Positions 29,065 through 37,896 of a DNA stretch of 64,000 nt are shown here, piece after piece. The stretch spans positions 103,058 to 167,057 of the forward strand of contig NZ_BLTE01000013.1 in assembly GCF_013019105.1 (NCBI RefSeq), read 5' to 3'. Source of the stretch: Fundidesulfovibrio magnetotacticus (lineage in GTDB: Bacteria; Desulfobacterota; Desulfovibrionia; Desulfovibrionales; Desulfovibrionaceae). The notes under the pieces were generated by a model. The model saw only the letters and a program-made list of their open reading frames with translations, was not told the DNA's origin and made no database searches. The translations under genes and the position numbers were made by a program. Within the stretch, counting starts at the first letter, position 1. Each line of letters begins with the position of its first letter.

Positions 29065-30009
29065 CTAAGGCAGGGTGAAGCCTTCCAGGGCCTCGCGGGT
29101 GGCCAGGTTCACGGCCTGGGCGTCCTCGCGGCCCTCCAGGCAGGGCTTGACCATCTTGGTGAGCACGCCCTTGGGGCCAAGTTCCACGAAGGTGCGCGCC
29201 CCGGCCTCGTAGAGGGCGGTCATGGTGTCGATCCAGCGCACGGAGGAGGTCATCTGGCGGGCCAGGAGCTCCCGGAGCTTTTCGGGATTGGACTCGCCCA
29301 GGCCCGTGACGTTGGCGAACACCGGGGCCGATGGGGTGCGCCAGTCGGCCTTGGCGAGCACCTTCTCCAGTTCGGCGGCAGCCTCGGCCATGAGGGGCGA
29401 GTGGAAGGCCCCGCTCACGGCCAGGGGCACGGCGCGTCCCTTGGCCTCCTTGCACAGCCCGGCGGCCTGGTCCACGGCCTCGCGGTGGCCGGAGATCACG
29501 TACTGGCCGGGGGTGTTGTAGTTGGCCACGATCAGGGTGCGCCCGGTGGCCTGGGCGGCGCGGGCCACGATGTCCTCGACGCCTTCCAGCGACACCTTGA
29601 GCACCGCAGCCATGGCCCCGTCCGAGCCGCCGGCCTCGGCCATGAGGCGTCCGCGCAGGCTGGTGAGTTCCAGGACCTGCTCCACGGGGAGCGCGCCCGA
29701 GGCGGCCAGGGCGGCGTATTCGCCCAGGCTGTGTCCGGCGAAGCCCGCGGGGGCCAGCTTGCCCCGCACGGCCAGCCAGCAGCCGAGGGTGACGGCAGTC
29801 ATAGCGGGCTGGAGGTTGCGGGTGTCGGCCATGGCGGCGTCGTCGCCGTCCCAGTAGATTTCGCGAAGCGGCAGGCCGGAGGCCTTTTCGGCCAGCTTCC
29901 AGAGGTCCATGGCGTCCTGGACGGCCTCGGCCAGGCCGCGCCCCATGCCCTTTTCCTGGGAGCCCTGGCCGGGGAAGAGCACGGCCTGGGCGGGAGTGAT
30001 GACGGTCAC
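29065..30009 (-). CDS. fabD: Malonyl-CoA:ACP transacylase
   Basis: This 314-residue enzyme loads malonyl groups onto acyl carrier protein for fatty acid synthesis. The start VLFPGQGSQEKGMG, the nucleophile elbow GHSLGEYAALAASGAL and the active-site His in VSGAFHSPLM are clear. No other fab genes adjoin it. It diverges from rsmG over about 90 bases. A GC-rich hairpin lies downstream near 29020-29040. Confidence 0.96.
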   Translation of the reverse strand: MTVITPAQAVLFPGQGSQEKGMGRGLAEAVQDAMDLWKLAEKASGLPLREIYWDGDDAAMADTRNLQPAMTAVTLGCWLAVRGKLAPAGFAGHSLGEYAALAASGALPVEQVLELTSLRGRLMAEAGGSDGAMAAVLKVSLEGVEDIVARAAQATGRTLIVANYNTPGQYVISGHREAVDQAAGLCKEAKGRAVPLAVSGAFHSPLMAEAAAELEKVLAKADWRTPSAPVFANVTGLGESNPEKLRELLARQMTSSVRWIDTMTALYEAGARTFVELGPKGVLTKMVKPCLEGREDAQAVNLATREALEGFTLP

Positions 30010-30065
30010 GTGTGAAGGCTCCTTGCGGGGTGAGATCGGTTCCGCCTGGGTTGGTAGAGCATCCT

Positions 30066-30094
30066 TTGACGGGCGTCAATTCTTGGGCCATACC
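30066..30094 (+). promoter_or_regulatory. Candidate rsmG promoter giving a leaderless transcript
   Basis: TTGACG (30066-30071), a 17-base spacer and CATACC (30089-30094). Transcription would start at about 30101, the A of the rsmG ATG. The ATG has no Shine-Dalgarno sequence, which agrees with a leaderless message. Confidence 0.4.
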
Positions 30095-30100
30095 CCGCTC

Positions 30101-30781
30101 ATGCGAGACGACCTGCCCGATGCCGCCCGCACGGCGGAACTGGCCCGTTCCCTGGGCCGTGAACTGGACTCCGGACAGGCCGGCGGGCTTGCCGCCTACC
30201 TGGGCCTGTTGCAGACATGGAACGCCCGGACCAACCTCGTGGGGCCGCGCCGCTGGCCGGAGATGCTCACGGAGCTGGCGGCCGACAGCTGGTGGCTGGC
30301 GGACCTGCTGGCGGACCTCCAGGCCTCGGGCGCGCTGCCCGCCGACCCCGTGAGCCTGGATTTCGGGGCTGGCGCGGGCATCCCGGGGATACCGCTGCGC
30401 CTGTTCTGGGGCGCGGGGCGCTACGTGCTGGTAGAGCCCCGGGCCAAGCGGGCGGGTTTTTTGCGCCAGTGCACGGCCATGCTGCGCCTGAAGGAGACCG
30501 AGGTGTTCGAGGGCCGCGCCGAGGCCCTGCGCCGCGAGGCGGACCTTTGCCTCTCGCGGGCCTTCATGCCCTGGCGGGATTTCCTGGAGCTTGCCGCGGG
30601 ATACGGACGCAAGGGGGCGGAGGGCGGCGCGCGCGCGCCCTTGGCGGTGGTGTTCGCCAACGATCCCGAACCAGGGGGCGATTCCCCGGCCGGGTACGGT
30701 CCGGCCCTGGTCCGGGAGTATCACCGGACCGGCGGGACGGGCTATTTCTGGGTGTTCTCCCCGAGCATGGCCTCCAGCTGA
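30101..30781 (+). CDS. rsmG: 16S rRNA m7G527 methyltransferase RsmG (GidB)
   Basis: This 226-residue protein has the RsmG arrangement: NARTNLVGPRRWPEM before the SAM-binding motif LDFGAGAGIPGIPLRLF, then YVLVEPRAKRAGFLRQ and SRAFMPWRDFLEL. It methylates G527 of 16S rRNA. The C-terminal third is less conserved than usual. ATG 30101 is the only sensible start, and no ribosome site precedes it. The 3' end overlaps the convergent 73-codon gene by 40 bases. Confidence 0.9.
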   Translation: MRDDLPDAARTAELARSLGRELDSGQAGGLAAYLGLLQTWNARTNLVGPRRWPEMLTELAADSWWLADLLADLQASGALPADPVSLDFGAGAGIPGIPLRLFWGAGRYVLVEPRAKRAGFLRQCTAMLRLKETEVFEGRAEALRREADLCLSRAFMPWRDFLELAAGYGRKGAEGGARAPLAVVFANDPEPGGDSPAGYGPALVREYHRTGGTGYFWVFSPSMASS

Positions 30782-30963
30782 TCCCGGAAGATGAGCTTGG
30801 TGGCCAGGGCGTCGGCCTGGTCGGCCAGGTCCATGAGCTTTTCGAGGAAATCGAGGATTTCGCCGCGTTTCTCTTCGTCGGCGTTGTCGAAATCGAACTG
30901 CAGATCGCCGGAGGCGAAGTAGTCCTCCAGCCTGGCGAGGTACTGGGCGTCGAGCAGGGCCAT
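30742..30963 (-). CDS. Small acidic hypothetical protein (73 aa)
   Basis: I do not recognise this protein. It is predicted to be helical and acidic in the middle (DFDNADEEKRGEILDFLEKLMDLADQADALATKL), with no cysteines and no signal peptide. It lies 16 bases downstream of the nitronate monooxygenase-like gene on the same strand, so the two are probably co-transcribed. Its 3' end overlaps rsmG tail to tail. Coding status rests on the regular codon pattern and the neighbour spacing. Confidence 0.6.
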   Translation of the reverse strand: MALLDAQYLARLEDYFASGDLQFDFDNADEEKRGEILDFLEKLMDLADQADALATKLIFRDQLEAMLGENTQK

Positions 30964-30979
30964 GGCGTCGGGATCGGGG

Positions 30980-32065
30980 CTAGGCCCCGGCGGCCACGGC
31001 CGCGTCGTACTCGGCCTCCAGGGATTCCATGAGGCGCTTCACGGAGACGATCTCCTGCACGCGCCAGGCGTTCTGCCCGGCAAAGGCGAAGCCGTGGTCC
31101 AAAAGCCCCTTCTTGGCGTTCATGAGCGCCAGCATGATGCAGTAGGGCGCGGTGGTGCCGTCGCAGTTGTGGGTGCAGTTGAAGGGGCAGACCTTGGGGA
31201 TCTTCTCGCCGCGCTGCACGGCGCGGATGAAGTTGTTGATGATGGCGCGCCCGGGCAGGCCCACGGGGCTCTTGATGATGGCGATGTCTTCCTCGCGCGC
31301 GTCGATGTAGGTCTGCTTGAAGGCCATGTCGGCGTCGCATTCGTCGGTGGCCACGAAGCGGGTGCCCATCTGGACGCCCGCCGCGCCCATGCGCAGATAC
31401 TTGAGGATGTCCGCCCCGGTGTACACGCCGCCGGCGGCGATTACCGGGATGGGCTTGCCGTCGGGACCGCGATAGGCCCCAACGGCCTCGATCACCTGGG
31501 GGACCACGGTCTCCAGGGAGTGGCCGGAGTCGAGGATGTCTTCGGGTTTGAAACCCAGGTGTCCTCCCGCCATGGGCCCTTCCACCACGAAGGCGTCCGG
31601 GGTGCGCCCGAAGCGCGAAAGCCACTTGCGGCACAGGATCGCCGCGGCCCGGGCCGAGGAGACGATGGGGATGAGCTTGGTGCGGCAGCCCTCGGGCAGG
31701 AGCGAGGGCATGTCCAGGGGCAGGCCCGCTCCGGAGATCACGGCCTCAACGCCCTCGCGCATCGCCGTGGAGACGAGTTCCGCGTAGTTGGTGAGGGCCA
31801 CCATGATGTTCACGCCCAGGGGGCCGTCGGATTTGGCGCGCGCGGCGCGGATTTCGTCGCGCAGGGCATCGTTGTTGGTGCGCACGAAGTCCGTGGCGTA
31901 GCCTGGACGGCCCATGCCGATGCCCGCCGCCGCGATGACGCCGATGCCCCCGGCAGCGGCCACGGCGGATGCCAGGCCGGACAGTGAGATGCCCACGCCC
32001 ATTCCGCCCTGGATGATGGGGGTTTTGACCTTGAGGTCGCCGATTGAAAGGGAAGGAAAGGCCAT
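30980..32065 (-). CDS. Nitronate monooxygenase/FabK-like FMN protein with Cys cluster
   Basis: This 361-residue flavin-dependent TIM-barrel protein starts TPIIQGGMGVGISLSGLA and carries VVEGPMAGGHLG, PVIAAGGVYTGADI and GVQMGTRFVATDE, which are signatures of the 2-nitropropane dioxygenase family. Unusually it has four cysteines in CPFNCTHNCDGTTAPYC (spacing 3, 3, 7), possibly a metal or Fe-S site. The true substrate is unknown; the related FabK enzymes reduce enoyl-ACP. A small acidic gene follows on the same strand. Confidence 0.85.
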   Translation of the reverse strand: MAFPSLSIGDLKVKTPIIQGGMGVGISLSGLASAVAAAGGIGVIAAAGIGMGRPGYATDFVRTNNDALRDEIRAARAKSDGPLGVNIMVALTNYAELVSTAMREGVEAVISGAGLPLDMPSLLPEGCRTKLIPIVSSARAAAILCRKWLSRFGRTPDAFVVEGPMAGGHLGFKPEDILDSGHSLETVVPQVIEAVGAYRGPDGKPIPVIAAGGVYTGADILKYLRMGAAGVQMGTRFVATDECDADMAFKQTYIDAREEDIAIIKSPVGLPGRAIINNFIRAVQRGEKIPKVCPFNCTHNCDGTTAPYCIMLALMNAKKGLLDHGFAFAGQNAWRVQEIVSVKRLMESLEAEYDAAVAAGA

Positions 32066-32177
32066 TTGGTCTCCACTTGAGGCGTATACGGCATGCAGTC
32101 CCCGGCCGCGTCGAAGCGCCGTGGGGCGCTAGAAATCATGTTCCGCGCAAAAAGTCGAGCGCGGAGAATGCGCCGGG

Positions 32178-32648
32178 TCAACCGTGGTGGTAGGGATGCC
32201 CGGCGAGGATGCTCATGGCCCGGTACAACTGCTCCAGAAGAACCACCCGGGCCAGTTCGTGCGGCAGCGTGCAAGGCCCCAGGCTCAGGCGGTGGTCGAA
32301 GCGGGCGCGCGCCTCGACGCCGAAACCGTAGGGGCCGCCCACCACGAAGCAGGGCATCCGGCCCGGATCGTCCAGCCAGCGGCCCAGCTGGCGCGCCAGA
32401 CCCTCGGAACCGGGGGCTTCGCCCTCGATCTCCAGACCCACCACGCGTTCCCTTGGCCCCAAGGCCGCCAGGAGGGCCTGTCCTTCCTTGCGCAACCGGG
32501 CGGGCACGTCGCGGGATTCGCGGGCGTCTCGCACCACGGCAGTCTCCACGCGCACGAAGCGCGCCAGGGCTTCCTGGTAGTGTCGGCAGGCCTCCTGGGC
32601 CCAGCGGGCCTTGAGGTCGCCCACGAAGACGAGTCGCACTCGATGCAT
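32178..32648 (-). CDS. rlmH: 23S rRNA pseudouridine-1915 N3-methyltransferase
   Basis: This 156-residue SPOUT methyltransferase matches RlmH in length and ending. FVVGGPYGFG forms part of the trefoil knot that binds SAM, and the C-terminal LPHELARVVLLEQLYRAMSILAGHPYHH is the family signature. It methylates pseudouridine 1915 in helix 69 of 23S rRNA. ATG 32648 gives the standard start; the upstream extension is unconserved. It diverges from the DUF4390 gene. Confidence 0.95.
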   Translation of the reverse strand: MHRVRLVFVGDLKARWAQEACRHYQEALARFVRVETAVVRDARESRDVPARLRKEGQALLAALGPRERVVGLEIEGEAPGSEGLARQLGRWLDDPGRMPCFVVGGPYGFGVEARARFDHRLSLGPCTLPHELARVVLLEQLYRAMSILAGHPYHHG

Positions 32649-32739
32649 GGACGGGGTAGGATAGCCTCGGGATTGGCAGTTGTCAAAGCCCCCGGCATTG
32701 AGGTAGGCCCCGAATGGGCGAAAAGACCAAGGAATCTTC

Positions 32740-33312
32740 ATGCACCGCGCCGCCGCCTTTCTGCTCCTCGTGCTCGTGGCCGCCCTGGCGGTCTCGCCGG
32801 GAGAGGTGCGCGCGCAGCGTCTGGGCCTGGCCAACATGGTCCTGGACAACCAGGGCGGCCGGGCCAAGCTGCGCTTCGGCGTGGACGTGCGCGACCCCAA
32901 GCTCGTGGAGGCCGTGGACCAGGCCCTGCGCCAGGGGCAGGTGCTGGCCCTGGAGTGCAAGGCACGGCTTTCGCTCAAGCGGGACTATCTCTGGAACCGC
33001 GAAGTGGCCCAGGCCACGCTGCTCTCCCCCCTGATCCTGCACGACGGCGGCCCCTACGAGGTGGTGCTGCACAGGGGCGGCGAGGAGCGCGTGCGCGGCC
33101 GCGACCTGGGCCTTTTGATGCGCGAGGCCTGGAACAAGCTTTCCATCGACCTGGGCGCGTGGAGCGTGCTGGAGCGCGGCAAGGCCTACGCCGTGACCCT
33201 GGAGATCCGCATGGTGCGCCAGGACGTCGGCGACTGGCTCCAGGGCGCGCTTTTCTTCTGGGGGTTCGATCCCGTGGGACCGGTCACCTACCAGCTCGAT
33301 TTCTCCTATTGA
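32740..33312 (+). CDS. DUF4390 domain exported protein
   Basis: This 190-residue protein has a signal peptide (hydrophobic stretch 5-20, cleavage near VRAQ) and a single DUF4390 domain, with a beta-rich pattern ending WGFDPVGPVTYQLDFSY. The family is of unknown function and, in other bacteria, is often found near ntrY-type kinase genes; none is seen here. AAGGAA precedes the ATG. It is followed after about 45 bases by the epimerase gene on the same strand. Confidence 0.8.
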   Translation: MHRAAAFLLLVLVAALAVSPGEVRAQRLGLANMVLDNQGGRAKLRFGVDVRDPKLVEAVDQALRQGQVLALECKARLSLKRDYLWNREVAQATLLSPLILHDGGPYEVVLHRGGEERVRGRDLGLLMREAWNKLSIDLGAWSVLERGKAYAVTLEIRMVRQDVGDWLQGALFFWGFDPVGPVTYQLDFSY

Positions 33313-33358
33313 CCGCGCTTCTGCTTCCTCCTATTTTCCCCACCATGCGGAGACACCT

Positions 33359-34306
33359 GTGAACGGCAACGGCCGCCACGTCGTCGTGGCCGGCGGCGGC
33401 GGCTTCATCGGCCGGGCGCTGTGCCGCGCCCTGCTGGCGAGGGGATGGCGCGTGACGGCCCTCACGCGCGGCAAGCCCCGCGCCCCCGGCGCGGACCCCG
33501 ACGGCGCGCGCCCCGCCTTCGCCGCCTGGGACGGCCGCACCGCCGACGGCTGGGGGCATCTGGCCGACGGCGCCTACGCCCTGGTCAACCTGGCCGGGGA
33601 GTCCATCGCGGACGGCCGCTGGACCAGCCGGCGCAAGCAGGCCATCGTGGAGAGCCGAGTGTTCGCGGGCCAGGCCATGGTCCGCGCGGCCACCCAGGCC
33701 GCCGTGCGTCCGGCGGTGCTGCTCCAGGCCTCGGCCGTGGGCTTCTACGGAGACACGGGCGACGACCCCGTGGACGAATCTTCCCCCCCGGGCCGGGGCT
33801 TCCTGGCCGACGTGTGCCTGCAGTGGGAGGCCTCCTCCCGGCCCGTGGAATCTTTGGGCGTGCGCCGCGTGGTGGCGCGCACGGGACTCGTGCTGGGTCG
33901 CGGCGGCGGGGTGTTCGAGAAGATGCTTCCGCCCTTCCGCTATTACATGGGCGGCCCCCTGGGGCACGGCCGCCAGGCCTTTCCATGGATACACCTGCGC
34001 GACCAGGTCGAGGCCATGGTCTTTCTTCTGGAGCGCGAGGACCTCTCGGGGCCGTTCAATCTCTGCGCCCCCGAGAGCGCCGCCAACCGCGACTTCTGCC
34101 AGGCCCTGGGCCGCGCCCTGGGCAGGCCCTGCGGACTGGCCGCCCCGGCCGCCGCGCTGCGCCTGGCCTTTGGCGAGATGGCCGAGGAACTGCTTCTTGG
34201 CGGCTGCCGGGCCTTCCCGAAAAGGCTCATGGAGAGCGGCTATGTTTTCCGCCACCCCCGGCTGGCCGAGGCCTTGGCGAACCTCTTGGCCAGGGAGGCA
34301 AGGTGA
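33359..34306 (+). CDS. TIGR01777-type NAD-dependent epimerase (YfcH/SulA-like)
   Basis: This 315-residue extended SDR has VVVAGGGGFIGRALCRALL for NAD(P) binding, NLAGESIADGRW, LLQASAVGFYG (with YGDTGDDPVDE) and a C-terminal GYVFRHPRLAEAL. These mark the YfcH/TIGR01777 family, whose reaction is not established. The start is GTG 33359. It overlaps the following regulator gene by four bases (GTGA), which couples their translation. Confidence 0.9.
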   Translation: MNGNGRHVVVAGGGGFIGRALCRALLARGWRVTALTRGKPRAPGADPDGARPAFAAWDGRTADGWGHLADGAYALVNLAGESIADGRWTSRRKQAIVESRVFAGQAMVRAATQAAVRPAVLLQASAVGFYGDTGDDPVDESSPPGRGFLADVCLQWEASSRPVESLGVRRVVARTGLVLGRGGGVFEKMLPPFRYYMGGPLGHGRQAFPWIHLRDQVEAMVFLLEREDLSGPFNLCAPESAANRDFCQALGRALGRPCGLAAPAAALRLAFGEMAEELLLGGCRAFPKRLMESGYVFRHPRLAEALANLLAREAR

Positions 34307-35652
34307 GCGCACGCAAAATCCTCGTGGTCGAGGACGAGGCCATCGTGGCCCTGGACATCAAGAGCCGCCTCAAGCGCATGGGCTACGAAGTGGCCGGTTC
34401 CTGCGCCACCGGCGAGGAAGCCGTGGCCCTGGTGGGCAGGCTCAAGCCCGACCTGGTGCTGATGGACATCATGCTCGAAGGGGCCATGGACGGCATCGAG
34501 GCCGCCGGGGAGATCAACGAAGGCTTCGGCCTGCCCGTGGTCTACCTCACGGCCTACGCCGACAAGCAGACCCTGGACCGGGCCAAGATCACCAACCCCT
34601 TCGGCTACATCATCAAGCCCTTCGAGGACCGCGAACTCCAGACCACCATCGAGATGGCCCTCTACAAGTTCGACGCCGAGAGGACCATGCGCCTCTCCGA
34701 GCGCTGGCTGGCCACCACCCTGCGCAACCTGGGCGAGGCCGTGGTCACGGCCGGGTCCGACGGGCTCATCCGCTTCCTCAATCCCGTGGCCGAGCGCTCC
34801 CTGGGCCTGGTCCAGGACGCGGCCCGCGAACTGTCCCTCCAGGACGCCTTCTGGAAACGCACGCGGCCCATGGACGACGCCGGGCCGGACAAGCACCTGC
34901 TCCGGGCCGCTGACGGCGGCGAGATTCCGGTGGAGATCCACCTCTCGCCCATCATCGACGACTGGGGCAAGGACATGGGGTCGGTGCTGGTCTTCCGCGA
35001 CATCTCCGAGCAGGTGCGCAACGAGCGCGAGCTGCGCGACTCCCTTGACCGCCTGCGCGTCACCCTGGAGGCCACCGTGGGCGCGCTGGCCGTCACCGCC
35101 GAAAAGCGCGACCCCTACACCGCCGGGCACCAGCAGCGCGTGGCCGCCCTGGCCTGCGCCATGGCCCATTCCCTGGGCCTGGACGAGGAACGCAGCGAAG
35201 GCCTGCGCGTGGCGGGGCTTCTGCACGACATCGGCAAGATTTACATCCCGGCCGAGATTCTGGCCAAGCCTTCGCGCCTCAACTCCATTGAGATGGGCCT
35301 CATCAAGACCCACTCCGAGGTCGGCTTCGACATCCTCAAGGACGTGCCCTTCCCCTGGCCCGTGGCCCGCATGGTGCTTGAACACCACGAACGTATCGAC
35401 GGCACCGGCTACCCCGGCGGACTCTCCGACGGCCAGATCCTGGAGGAATCCAAGATACTCTCCGTGGCCGACGTGGTGGAGGCCATGAGCTCCCACCGGC
35501 CCTACCGCGCCGCCCTGGGCCTGGAGCGCGCCCTTGCCGAGATCCGCAAGAACCGGGGCGTGCTCTACGACCCCGCCTGCGTGGACGCCTGCGTGGACCT
35601 GCTGGAATCGGGACGTTTCAGCTTCGAGACCGACCAGAGACTCCCCGTCTGA
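34303..35652 (+). CDS. Response regulator with PAS and HD-GYP phosphodiesterase domains
   Basis: This 449-residue protein has a receiver domain (residues 5-120, phosphoacceptor Asp55 in LVLMDIMLEG, Lys in IIKPFED), a PAS domain (about 130-245) and an HD-GYP domain (about 255-440: LLHDIGKIYIP, HHERIDGTGYPGG). HD-GYP domains degrade cyclic-di-GMP, so this opposes enzymes such as the diguanylate cyclase at 16582. GTG 34303 has GGGAGG upstream. No cognate kinase adjoins. Confidence 0.93.
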   Translation: MSARKILVVEDEAIVALDIKSRLKRMGYEVAGSCATGEEAVALVGRLKPDLVLMDIMLEGAMDGIEAAGEINEGFGLPVVYLTAYADKQTLDRAKITNPFGYIIKPFEDRELQTTIEMALYKFDAERTMRLSERWLATTLRNLGEAVVTAGSDGLIRFLNPVAERSLGLVQDAARELSLQDAFWKRTRPMDDAGPDKHLLRAADGGEIPVEIHLSPIIDDWGKDMGSVLVFRDISEQVRNERELRDSLDRLRVTLEATVGALAVTAEKRDPYTAGHQQRVAALACAMAHSLGLDEERSEGLRVAGLLHDIGKIYIPAEILAKPSRLNSIEMGLIKTHSEVGFDILKDVPFPWPVARMVLEHHERIDGTGYPGGLSDGQILEESKILSVADVVEAMSSHRPYRAALGLERALAEIRKNRGVLYDPACVDACVDLLESGRFSFETDQRLPV

Positions 35653-35692
35653 GCCGCCCGTCCCCTGTCCGCCCCGCCTTTCCGGAGGACCC

Positions 35693-36964
35693 GTGACCCC
35701 TTCCCCCGAGCACCGCGCCGCATGGCCCTTTCGCGCCCTTGCCCTGGCCCTCTCACGGGGCCAGCTCGATGAGGACGACACCGCCGTCATCGTCTACGAC
35801 CTGGAAGGCCTGGACGCCCGCCTGGCCGAACTGAACCGCCTCTTTCCCGCCGGGACCCTGCACGCCGCCGCCGTGAAGGCCGCGCCCCTGCGGGCGCTGC
35901 TGGCCCGCCTGTGCCGCGCCGGTGCGGGGCTCGAAGCCGCCTCCGGGCCGGAGCTGCATCTTTCCCTGCGCGCCGGGTGCCCCCCGGAGCGCGTGGTCTT
36001 CGACTCCCCGGCCAAGACCCTCCCCGAGTTGCGGCAGGCCCTGGCCCTGGGCGTGCACCTCAACGCCGACAACTTCCAGGAGCTTGAACGCATGGACGCC
36101 CTTGACGCCGGGAGCTCCCCCGCCGCGAGCCTGGGGCTGCGCGTGAATCCGCAGGTGGGCGAGGGGAGCATCGCGGCCACCAGCGTGGCCGGGCAGTATT
36201 CGAAGTTCGGGGAGCCCCTGGAAAAACGCGGGGAGATCGTGCGGGCCTTCCAGAAACGGCCCTGGCTGCGGGGGCTGCACATGCACGTGGGCTCCCAGGG
36301 CTGCGGCATAGGGCTCTTCACGGCCGGGGCGCGGGCGCTCCTGGATCTTGGCCGGGAGATCGACCGGGCCTGCGGCGAGCGGCGCGTCCTGCGCCTGGAC
36401 ATCGGCGGCGGCCTGCCCGTGAGCTACGGCCCTTCGAGCCCCGCGCCCTCCATGGAGGACTATGCCACGGCCCTGCGCCGGGAGTGCCCTGAACTGTGGG
36501 ATGGCCCCATGCGCGCGTTCACGGAGTTCGGGCGCTGGATGTTCGCGGGCCAGGGCTTCGCGGCGGCGCGGGTGGAGTATGTGAAGGAGCAGGCCGGACA
36601 GCGCACGGCGGTGGTCCACCTGGGGGCGGACATGTTCCTGCGGCCCTGCTACCTGCCCGACACCTGGCGGCACGAGCTGGCGGTGGCCGCTCCGGACGGA
36701 ACGCCCAAGCAGGGGTCGCGCTCGCCCTGGAACGTGGCCGGGCCGCTGTGCTTCGCGGGGGATTTCCTCGCGCGCGGGAGGGAACTGCCGGATATGGCCC
36801 CGGGCGACTGGCTCGTCGTGCGCGACGCCGGGGCCTACACGCTCTCCATGTGGTCGCGCTACAACAGCCGCCAGGCTCCCAAGGCGCTGGGCGTGGAGGC
36901 GGACGGCGTGGAAGTGCTCAAGGCGCGCGAGTCCGTGGAGGACGTGCTGCGCTTCTGGGGATGA
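35693..36964 (+). CDS. PLP-dependent decarboxylase, fold III (LysA/NspC-like)
   Basis: This 423-residue protein has the alanine-racemase-fold barrel of group IV decarboxylases: HAAAVKAAPL with the PLP lysine (Lys62), GLEAASGPEL, HMHVGSQG, the phosphate-binding DIGGGLPVSYG and a late VRDAGAYTLSMWSRYNSR. Diaminopimelate, carboxynorspermidine and ornithine/arginine decarboxylases share this fold, and I cannot choose among them by eye. GTG 35693 with GGAGG at 35683-35687 is the start. It stands between a signalling gene and a hydrolase gene. Confidence 0.85.
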   Translation: MTPSPEHRAAWPFRALALALSRGQLDEDDTAVIVYDLEGLDARLAELNRLFPAGTLHAAAVKAAPLRALLARLCRAGAGLEAASGPELHLSLRAGCPPERVVFDSPAKTLPELRQALALGVHLNADNFQELERMDALDAGSSPAASLGLRVNPQVGEGSIAATSVAGQYSKFGEPLEKRGEIVRAFQKRPWLRGLHMHVGSQGCGIGLFTAGARALLDLGREIDRACGERRVLRLDIGGGLPVSYGPSSPAPSMEDYATALRRECPELWDGPMRAFTEFGRWMFAGQGFAAARVEYVKEQAGQRTAVVHLGADMFLRPCYLPDTWRHELAVAAPDGTPKQGSRSPWNVAGPLCFAGDFLARGRELPDMAPGDWLVVRDAGAYTLSMWSRYNSRQAPKALGVEADGVEVLKARESVEDVLRFWG

Positions 36965-37037
36965 GCAAACGCCCGGACGGCGGGCCGGACGGAACGGCCG
37001 CGGGACGGGGTGAACGCACGGGACGCGCGGGGGAGCC

Positions 37038-37877
37038 ATGCGACGCGGGAAGATCGTCTGGGCGGGGTTGATGCTGGCGGCGGGGCTGGTCCTGGCCTCC
37101 GCGCCCGTCAGCCCGGCAGCGGAGGTGGAATCGCTCCAGGACGCCTGGAGGGTGATCAGCGCAAAGCGCTTCGTGGACCTCACCCACGCCTTCGGGCCGG
37201 GCATTCCGCACTGGAAGGGCTTCCCCGACGAGCGGCGGGAGGTTCTCTACGGGTACGATCCGGGCGTCGGGTCCCTGGGCAGCGGCTTCTTCGCGCAGCG
37301 CTATTCCCTGCCCGGCCAGTGGGGCACCCACGTGGACCCGCCCGCGCACTTCGTGCAGGGCCTGCGCACCGTGGACCAGATCGACGTGAAGGAGATGATC
37401 CTCCCCCTGGTGGTGCTCGACGTGCACGAGGCCGTGGCCGCCGACCCGGACTACGTGGTCACCCTGGACGACGTGCGGGCCTGGGAGAGCCGCAACGGCG
37501 AGATCCCGCGGGGGGCGTTCGTGGCGCTGCGCACGGACTGGTCCAGGCGCTGGCCGGACGCGGCGGCCATGCAGAACAAGGACGAGGCGGGCGTGTCCCA
37601 TACTCCCGGCTGGAGCCTGGAGGTGCTGGAATTCCTCTACGAAGTCCGGGAGATCACCGCCTCGGGCCACGAGACCACGGACACCGACCCGGGCCTCGCC
37701 ACCTCGCGCGACGACTATTCCCTGGAGGCCTACGTGCTAGGGAGGGACCGCTACCAGATCGAACTGCTGGCCAACCTGGATCAGGTCCCGGAGTCCGGCG
37801 CGCTGGTGGTGGCGACGTTCCCCAAGCCCAGGGACGGCTCAGGGTTCCCGGCGCGGGTGTTCGCCATCCTGCCCTGA
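37038..37877 (+). CDS. Exported cyclase-family (kynurenine formamidase-like) hydrolase
   Basis: This 279-residue protein has a signal peptide (about 1-28), then VDLTHAFGPGIPHW, the metal motif QWGTHVDPPAHF (HxGTHxDxPxHF-like) and ITASGHETTDTDPG. These define the cyclase/arylformamidase family of metal-dependent amidases. The signal peptide is unusual for a formamidase of tryptophan catabolism, so a periplasmic amide or lactone substrate is more likely. GGGGAG precedes the ATG. It converges with the Mla-type operon. Confidence 0.87.
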   Translation: MRRGKIVWAGLMLAAGLVLASAPVSPAAEVESLQDAWRVISAKRFVDLTHAFGPGIPHWKGFPDERREVLYGYDPGVGSLGSGFFAQRYSLPGQWGTHVDPPAHFVQGLRTVDQIDVKEMILPLVVLDVHEAVAADPDYVVTLDDVRAWESRNGEIPRGAFVALRTDWSRRWPDAAAMQNKDEAGVSHTPGWSLEVLEFLYEVREITASGHETTDTDPGLATSRDDYSLEAYVLGRDRYQIELLANLDQVPESGALVVATFPKPRDGSGFPARVFAILP

Positions 37878-37896
37878 GGGGGGGCTTCCTGCCGGT

